From Calycina herbarum (lineage: Eukaryota > Ascomycota > Leotiomycetes > Helotiales > Pezizellaceae): a stretch of DNA of 64,000 nucleotides. The stretch lies in assembly GCA_001414485.1 (NCBI GenBank), contig LLEY01000142.1, positions 124,001 through 188,000 of the forward strand, in the 5' to 3' direction. This document shows, piece by piece, positions 56,737 to 64,000 of this stretch. The position numbers and the translations under genes were made by a program. Under the pieces are notes generated by a model, which did no database searches, was not told where the DNA came from, and worked only from the letters and a program-made list of their open reading frames with translations. Each line of letters starts with the position of its first letter. Position 1 is the stretch's first letter.

Positions 56737-58699
56737 TCAGACAGCCCGAGCATTGAACTGCTTCGCAGCCATCCCTCTATACCTATCCGCACACCTTATC
56801 CGTAAGCTTTTCCCCCAAATAATCCCAGGTATGATCAAGAGGTTGAGCCCAACTGTCATACATCCAATGCAGGTAAACATTCCATGGAGACCAATAGCAT
56901 CAGTCCATGGATCTTGAACAAAAACCACGATCGTAGCCATAGCATTACGGACAAACGCCAATCCAATTAGCGCATCACCCAAGATCTCTGGGTATGAATC
57001 TGACAGGTAGGTTAGACTGATATCGCCTAACGATATAACAACGAAACCGAAAAGACCGATGCCAATACAAGGTACGATCCAGTGCAATCCCTATAAAATA
57101 CCATAAATTAATCAAGGCTATGACTGTTGATAAGAAATAACTTACTGATGCAGTACCATATCCATAAACAAACAAACCAACAGGTCCCAAAACAGCAGGC
57201 AAGATCGCGCCGTAGAGGCGAAACTCTGGTTCATACACCCCTTTATTGCGCCTCGTGAGCCACAAAATAGACCAATCACTGAATGGCCCTCCCCAAGCGA
57301 AGCCAAAAACACATCCAATAAATGCAGGCATGCATAGAAGGCCAATTCCTACTTCATCGAAATTGTATGGGGGAAGAACGAAGAATTGTGCTTCGCTGGT
57401 GACGATAACAGAGAACCAGGAAAGCAGAATACCGTATTGCACTGCGCAATATGAGATTGATGGAATGGTTGCCAGTATTACGAAGGGATGCCACGTGTGT
57501 CGGAATAACTTGCTAAACGGTGCTTTGCTGGTCGTGACGAATGCGAGACGTTCACGACGTGATTTCATAGGGATATTGGTGTTGATATTAGTAGGTGGAC
57601 CGGGAACAAGAGGGGGCGGCGGGGAAATCTCAAATTTCTCTCCCGATTGGCGTTTAGATGAAGCACTATTAGTGCGCGTTGAATCCTCGTTAGATCCCTC
57701 TCCTTGATCTCGAGGTATGAACTTGGTTTCTTCATAGAAAAAGAGGAACAGGAACACGTTGATTCCGAGAAGGATTGTTGTCCACCAATACATCCACCTC
57801 CACCCTTGAGTCAAGGCGATTCCTCCGGATGCAACTGGAGCCAGGAAAGACTTGGTATTATCAGAGAAGAATTTATACAAAATGTGGGAAAAGAAACTCA
57901 CTCCGACCGCTACCATCAGTAGATAGATACCATTCATAGTGCCTCTTTGATGAACGAAAAACATGTCGATAACCTTGGAAGAATTAGTTGTATATTCTAC
58001 AACGGCAAAGTAAAACTCACAGTCATCTGAACCAAAGTCTCGCTCACAGCCCCAGAAAGTCCTGAGATGACTTGGGTTGCCACCATTTCACCGTAAGTAT
58101 TAAGTTTAGCTTGCCAAATGGAAGATCCGAAAGTAATTATTGTACTGATGATGTAAACTGGTCTTCTCCCGTACTTTTGAGCAAAGGGGATGAAGAAAAT
58201 ACATCCAATTGCGAGCCCTGCCGTATTAGCCGCATATGTGATATTGAGCTCCGCCCAAGTCATGCCCAGCTCATCCACATAATTTTGCCAGGCAACTGTG
58301 CCAATATCAAGTCTATCAAAAATGTAAGCAAATCAAATAGCAGGCTGAGAAGAAAATCGCACATTGTAAAAGTCATTAATGCATAAAAAGATATAATAGC
58401 GTAGTTGACGTATTTCCGCCTTTTCGACCAATTCTGCGGCGCAAAAAAATTAGCTTGGCACAAATCTTGGGAAGAGATATTCTTACAAGTGGATCATTCG
58501 GATCATCTGAAGGTTGAGGTTGAAATATTATCTGATTTTCTTGATTCTCTCCATGATTTGTTGTGATGCCCGCTGGGTCACATGTTAGGGTCGATGACAG
58601 CATATAAACTCGAAAGAGTTCACGGGATTTGTTACACTTACCACCTTGCAACAGAATCGTCCCGGGCGCCACCGGATCTTCGCCCTCTCGCCGTTCCAT
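56737..58699 (-). CDS. MFS transporter (12-TM, drug/H+ antiporter-like)
   Basis: Six exons, 58699-58642, 58572-58487, 58433-58363, 58312-58021, 57973-57146 and 57090-56737, sum to 1689 nt (562 residues). The N-terminal 45 residues are polar and cytosolic. Membrane helices then alternate with the MFS landmarks: WAELNITYAANTAGLAIGC, FAQKYGRRPVYIIS (motif A, loop 2-3), ATQVISGLSGAVSETLVQM, MFFVHQRGTMNGIYLLMV and WRWMYWW before helix 6. A long central loop contains basic and proline-rich stretches. The second half contains FDEVGIGLLCMPAFIGCVFG, NAMATIVVFVQDPWTDAIG and a short basic tail. Two families of fungal MFS fit (DHA1-like efflux and general substrate), and the substrate cannot be told. Confidence 0.87.
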
Positions 58700-59971
58700 C
58701 TCTTTTGACTAACGTTCCTGCATCTATTCGCTGACCGCTGAGGTTGGGTATTGTTGTATTTTTTCCGATATGCTTGGCTTGTCTTTTCGCGCTGCTAACC
58801 CTGCAATGCCGAAGACAACGCGTACAGGTGTGTATTGGACGGTGGAAAGTGACAATCTCAGAAGCAAGGGATTGAGATTTGTTTTGATTTGCTGGGTGAA
58901 GGATCGAAGAGAGACATGAGGAACAGTTGTCAAGGGCAATTCGATCTGGTCACTTGATTTCTGTCGGATCGGTCGGATCTTATCGAGGAGCGATGGGGTC
59001 GTGGTTGCACTCACGTTGTAGTGCAGCAAACAAATCTTGAATGAAAAGGGGAAGGTGCCGAGGCGGATCCCACAAAAATCATGATTAAAGTGGCACCAGC
59101 TGATGCATTCCATTGGCCAATGCCCTGGTAATGGACGGCAAATGTTTCCGTCTCTTCGTACTTCGTATTCATCCTCGAATCAAAACAAAGCCTTTCCTTA
59201 CTTTTTCAAAAACCTCAAGCGAGCTTTTGACGTATTTAGTATTTATATGACTTTTTCTCCGGCTTTTTCAGCCATGTTTTTTGAGCGGATGCTGTTGTGC
59301 TCGGGGTCTACCTTAGCCTTTTCGACGGATGTTTCGTCCCCTTAAACAACACTATTTTAGCTCCAACGGCATTGAGCTGAATGTCTAGTGAGCAAGAGGA
59401 AAATACTCCCTCTTTTTCAGCACAATCAAACCGCCGATGTGTTGGCGATGAAGCGGCGATGCGGTGATGCCACATGAGAACTACAAAAGTCGTCAAAATA
59501 AGCGGATGGAAATGGACTTAGGCATAAATCACGGCGACACCTTTTCCTAACTCCGCTGGATCAATTTTGTACGTCAAGTGAGGCACAATTTCAGTGCTCT
59601 CGGGAGCCCAGTGATTTAAGCTTAAAGATGCGTCAGAACCAAGAATCTCACTTGTGAATAGCCTCAAATACCTACCATATAACTTCCACTCCCCCTCTAT
59701 AACGAGATAGACTGGCAAAGTCCACTTTTAGAGAAAGACTTGTTCGAAGATTTGCTTCCCCGAACTTTTTTGATCAACTTTGTGGTAGCCTTGCTGCTTT
59801 CCCAAAGTTGTCCGATGATTAATTTCAAGTTGTGTAGATATTCTCAAACGAAAAAAGACAAGATACCGATATTGAATACGTAGAGTCTAGCCGATGATAA
59901 GATCTCCGTACTCATCAACTTGCCCGGGAAGGAATGAATAAAATACTTCTCACTCTATTCTATCCCCTCCT
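58700..59971. other. intergenic, possible short coding remnant
   Basis: Around 59518-59718 the minus strand reads SDASLSLNHWAPESTEIVPH and ends KGVAVIYA before a stop. It has no ATG or clear upstream exon, so it is at most a gene fragment. Confidence 0.4.
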
Positions 59972-61690
59972 TCACTCCTCCTTTGCTCTCTTCGACTTCA
60001 ACCCCTCGCCCATAGCCGCCGCCACATCTTCAACATCAAGTCCCCTCTTCCTCCTTTCAGTCTTCTCCTCTCCTAATACTGTATCCTCAGCAACAGCACG
60101 ATACAGCTCAGCGATCTCATGAAAGATCCCGAGCGTAGAAGATGCTACTTCCGGGTCTTCAGATTTAGTAGCCGAAGAGAAGAGTCCTTCCTCGGAATGA
60201 GTTTGAGATATCTCTTCCACTGAAAACACGGATATTAGCAGGTGAAAAATGACATGGATGAGGGAGCTCGCCAAGTTCTCAAAGTATGAAATGATTTGTA
60301 AATGAGAGGATAGGTTTAGATGAGTACAAAAGGAGCACGTACTTTCTTTCACCCACCGATAAGCCTTAGGTGGCATACCCGTGACTCCTCCTTTCGCACG
60401 CTTCAACATCCCCGGAGTCCTCTCCTCCATCTCCTTGATCAACAAAGGCAAAACTCCCACTGGAAAATATTAGCATTTATTTCCTCATAGAGATAAAAGA
60501 CGAGAGGAGACAGGTCCTCTCAATAACCGTGTCTCTCGACCCATATAACCAGAATCCCAATTCAAAACAATAACGGAACCACACATACAATTCCCAGCAG
60601 TAGTAAAAGCCTGCAAACAAAGCGCAGTGAAGCCCTTAGTTGTCGTGGCAAAACAGCACTTCAATCCCGAAGCCGTCCCAACATCCTCAGAGATATGGTT
60701 CAGCCCTAAGGTCTCCTTAAAACCGGTCCACGATCCAGGGAATTCTCCAGGTAAGGGGCCAGAAATGGGAATACTAGGCTTCGACCATTCTCCCGCACTT
60801 GCTGGATGAGAAGAAATCGTCGTCTTCTCAGGGACATCGGAATCTTTCAACCTTGGAGGACCACCAATAATTCCGCCATCTAGGAAAACGATGGAGGGCG
60901 AAGAGGTGCCGAAGAGGGTAGCGATTGAGCGGGCGCTACGGGGGGAAATGGCATTTAGATCTAGGTAGTAGAGAGGTGTTGATTTGGGGGGTGAGATGGA
61001 GTCGAAGGCGGTGGTTATGCGTTGGGCTGTTGTGAGGGCGTCGCGGGGGGGAACTATCGAGAGAATGTAATCACTTTCTGAAACGAGGGAAGTGTCGCTG
61101 CCGAGATCTTCGATTGAAGCTGCTGTGGCGCGGGTCTTGGTATCTTCGCTGGGAGGTTGTTAGATTGGTGACATGGGAATTTGTGTAAGTATCTCAAGGG
61201 GAGATATAAAAAAGTGACTTTCAGCTCCAGTAAGAGAGCTGGGAACTGCTCTGCGTACCCGCATTACTTGTGTTGCGAAAAACAACTTGGGATAATAGAA
61301 ATTATTGTCCAAGAATGTTTAGAAGAATCAGAAACTCGCATTCTTGATTCTCCTAAATACTCTCGAACAATACTTTTTATTACCCTAGGTTGTTTCGCAC
61401 AATCGAACCAAAGTTCAGAGCAATGCCCAGCTTTCTTACAAGAGGCTGAACATAAAAGCAACTGGCTAAAGAGGTGCATAAAAATCTCTCAATTGATAGC
61501 CAGTAGTGAACACAAAATATCTCTATCAACTATGCGTTGGGGAGAAATCAATGAAGGAGAGTTGCTTATCCCACCTTCGACCCTGGAGATTCGTCACCAC
61601 TCGATAGTTGTGAGCAACAAGCAGCTTTGCGATGCCCATTCCCATCTCACCAATGGATAATATTCCGACGGTTGCCAAAGGTGTCGACAT
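59972..61690 (-). CDS. 6-phosphogluconate dehydrogenase-like NAD(P)-binding protein (DUF1932 type)
   Basis: Four exons, 61690-61575, 61148-60589, 60459-60343 and 60219-59972, sum to 1041 nt (346 residues). The Rossmann start VGILSIGEMGMGIAKLL is a GxGxxG variant. It is followed by GRSEDTKTRA, SDYILSIVPPRDALTTAQR, YYLDLNAISPRSAR and FLDGGIIGGPPRL, in the order of the beta-hydroxyacid dehydrogenase superfamily. The helical C-terminal half contains LKCCFATTTKGFTALCLQA, the Lys-containing segment expected at the active site, and TTAGNLGVLPLLIKEMEERT. The tail is charged (GLKSKRAKEE). The reaction is unknown for these fungal members. The first intron is 426 nt, several times longer than its neighbours, and carries a foldback; its GTGGGA donor is unusual. 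Confidence 0.85.
61220..61450. repeat. imperfect foldback inside the first intron
   Basis: Left TTCAGC at 61220 pairs with GCTGAA at 61445-61450. AGCTGGG/CCCAGCT, GCGAAA/TTTCGC and GAATCA/TGATTC follow inward, centred near 61335. The arms are mismatched and gapped but clearly complementary over most of about 110 bp. It is probably a foldback MITE; removal by splicing would make it neutral. Confidence 0.7.
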
Positions 61691-63450
61691 ACTGAAGGTG
61701 GACAACAAAGGGGGAGAATAAATTGAGAAGTAGTAAGTTGGTGATGATTAGCGGGAATCCCGAGATCGGTACACCAGTCAATTCCACGTGATGAAATCAC
61801 GACATTGATAGTAGGGGTTGTAATTGGTGGGAATATAATAGATATGATTGCAATCGAACTAACAAATGGTCTTGCTAACGAGACACCTAACTTGTTTTTG
61901 GATGCTCTTGAAAGAAACTATTTCTTTTCGGTATCGAGCGAGTCTTTCAAACTCCTTGATAGAGGAAATATATGTTTGCAAGCCAATGCTTGCCTTCCTC
62001 TATTGAAAAGAGAGGAACTCCAAGCAAAGTCTCATCACTGAGTGATTACAATTCAATTTCACCACATCTTCGGCACAATCAACAGTCATGGAAAAGACCG
62101 AATCAATTGCAATTTGACATCCGTGGTAACACAAGTCCATAACTTGGAACCCCGTACTTTTCTCTCCTAATTTGTCCGAGGCATGTATCTTCAATTGGAT
62201 GTAGTTGGGTCCTTGCCTTCATACCTACCTTTTGTCCACGCGTGTGCTAATACAAACACTTGCTCAGGAGCCGGTATGTTCGTTGGACCGAAGGAGGAAT
62301 TTTCCAACAAACCCCAAGCACACCCAAGGGAGGGATACAGCAACAGTTGTATCAATGTGCAGCTCTTGGAGAACGAGACAAAAGGTCCAATCAACTTCAA
62401 GAGTAAGAATTGTCCAGTAGTCCAATTCTCTCCCGATAAACTGTTTTTGTATGCACACTTCGAAATGCCAGCCCGCTTGACGCCTTTCCCCATGTGCCAA
62501 AGTTGTAGTCGATAGTCTTGTTCTCGGGTGAAAGGAATATGTAGGTGCATCTGGCCTCCCAGACAAGACTGTTGTTGGAAAGGGCGGATTCATGAATCCA
62601 AAGCAATCCCGATTTCGAAAGGCTCGGCACAATAAACCATCCGGTGGCTATTCTGGCAGATGAGCGGCACGACTCTCGAGGTGATAATTAGACGAAACGG
62701 CGGTGGCCAGCTTCTCCATTGCCCTGTTGGGGGATCCGATTCGATGCGAAATTCGTTCGATGTTGTTACGAAGATAAAGAGAAACACAGAACGAAACAAA
62801 AGTTGGAAGAGAAAAGGCTGCGATATATGTGGGCCCTCGGAAAAACGAATGGCCGATGACCCACCTCAGGTTTCTCCGTAACCAATCGCACAGCAGTAAA
62901 GAAAACCAAGCTTCTGCTGTGTAAGCTCTCCTTGTCTCCAAACCACAGGTGTTCGTAACTAAAGCCTGCTTACTGGATAAGAATGAGCATAACGAGCCTC
63001 TCCTGCGATGTTTTCCATCCTTTCTCATCTCAACTCCTCTTCTCGTGGCTTTGGACATGTCTCTTGTTCCCCTCGGGCTAAAGTTGTGCCTAGGCCGATT
63101 TGCTGCATGATGGAAAAGGCGGAAAAGGCCTGCGCGCGCTCAGAGCTGTGTGAAACTCATGACGAGACATCAAAATCCATTGTCGTCGAGAAACTTTCGA
63201 GTGAAAGACACACAAAAGACGCCTCAGCGATAACTCTCTCCTCACAGTTTTCTACATTTTTTGCCATGTATCTCTCAGGTTCAAGCTTCTAAGATTGCAT
63301 TCATTTATTGCACCCCAGGACGACTCGTACGCGGGGTTTCTTTACACTCCGACTCGCCGACTTGCCACTTCCAATTACATTCAAGTATAAGGCTCTCGAC
63401 GAGCAACTGGCGCCAGTTGAAACCAACAAGCTCATTGAAATCCGCCAGAG
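61691..63450. other. intergenic, no supportable gene
   Basis: Divergent promoter space between the dehydrogenase-like and P450 genes. Only short overlapping frames, none with motifs. Confidence 0.5.
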
Positions 63451-64000
63451 ATGTCGGACTTTGCTGTTCCCTTCAAGTTGCTATCGACTCTATCCGTCGT
63501 GGAGTCGTATGCTCTGATCAACTACCAGCCAAATCTCCTCTTGTTCTCTCGACCAAGTTACCTCGGCACGTTTTTGCAGCTTTGGATCCTACAATTTTTC
63601 TTTTGGATCTCATGGGTTATCATAATATGGCCAAAATTTGTGTCACCAATTAGACATCTACCGGGACCACCAGAAGACAGTTGGTGGAATGGACAGTTTC
63701 GTTCTATACTTGCTTCCACCACCGGAAGTCCAATGGTAAAATGGTAATTGCTTGCTGTTACAAAGTACTATTTTACTATAATATTAACTTGTTTCAGGGT
63801 CAACGAAATCCCAAATGATGGACTGATATACTATCGGGGCGTCCTCAATGTAGAACGACTAATTCTTACCTCCCCAAAAGCGATCGCGGAAGTCCTTACA
63901 ACGAACTCATACGACTTCATTCGACCAACCCAACTCACCACAGTCCTAGGTCGCATCTTGGGAGTTGGCGTTCTACTGGCCGAAGGAGAGGAACATAAAT
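63451..64000 (+). CDS. cytochrome P450, 5' part
   Basis: Exons 63451-63743 and 63798-64000 (running off the right edge) give about 165 residues. The N-terminus has a membrane anchor (LQLWILQFFFWISWVIIIW), then the proline-rich hinge IRHLPGPPEDSWWNGQF, typical of microsomal fungal P450s. After the intron the protein continues DGLIYYRGVLNVERLILTSP, IAEVLTTNSYDFIRP and LLAEGEEHK, matching the B-helix to C-helix region where an H(K/R) pair follows the GEEH motif. The heme-binding Cys lies beyond the window, so enzyme class and substrate are open. Confidence 0.85.

Noticed and set aside
59518..59718. Minus-strand peptide SDASLSLNHWAPESTEIVPH with a proper stop
   Set aside because: No ATG or upstream exon found; kept only as a possible remnant in the intergenic entry.
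52951..64000. Possible metabolite gene cluster (MFS, P450, dehydrogenase, PLP enzyme)
   Set aside because: No backbone synthase or cluster regulator is visible here, spacing is wide and the families are common singly; the P450 runs off the edge so this cannot be settled.

Overview
The window is nuclear DNA of a filamentous ascomycete. Genes carry short GT-AG introns, mostly 45-125 nt, with CTAAC-type branch sites. The protein families are typical of Pezizomycotina: a Zn2Cys6 regulator, a fungal rhodopsin-domain protein, a Gfd2/YDR514C-like nuclease, a TMT1-like methyltransferase and a secreted Cu-only SOD. Transposon copies are full of stop codons, as expected after repeat-induced mutation. 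A Leotiomycete/Helotiales-like fungus is my inference from protein style, not proven.

Layout. 0-0.9 kb: 5' part of the mRNA guanylyltransferase gene (minus strand, runs off the left edge). 2.7-4.4 kb: a dead Tc1/mariner element with intact terminal repeats. 9.4-12.2 kb: a SANT-like hypothetical protein and an Iwr1-type RNA polymerase II import factor, convergent. 12.2-16.7 kb: AT-rich repeat land with a tRNA-Ser(AGA) gene split by an 878-bp insertion. 16.7-20.9 kb: a frameshifted FAD/NAD(P)-binding protein gene and an SRPBCC pseudogene with two in-frame TGAs. 22.3-26.9 kb: an 8-exon Zn2Cys6 regulator, a DEDDh nuclease-like protein and an intron-containing class II tRNA with an odd CCA anticodon. 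28-32.7 kb: a second AT-rich block with two short inverted-repeat elements (probable Mutator-like MITEs), a degenerate array and a microsatellite.

32.7-44.7 kb: a Cys-rich/proline-rich protein, a TMT1-like methyltransferase, a SANT-like protein and a rhodopsin-domain membrane protein. The methyltransferase and rhodopsin genes can only be assembled with very small exons (5 nt and 12/15 nt; 8 nt). 47.3-64 kb: GPI-anchored Cu-only SOD, V-ATPase subunit f/RNASEK homologue, a molybdenum-cofactor-sulfurase-like protein without MOSC, an MFS transporter, a 6-phosphogluconate-dehydrogenase-like enzyme whose large intron carries a foldback, and the 5' end of a cytochrome P450.

The genes look like ordinary housekeeping and accessory loci, not one pathway. 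I see no convincing operon-like system, CRISPR or secondary-metabolite core gene. The strongest unusual signals are the micro-exons, the two odd tRNA loci and several palindromic elements. Exon joins were worked out by hand from splice sites and reading frame; each spliced total is a multiple of three where stated.
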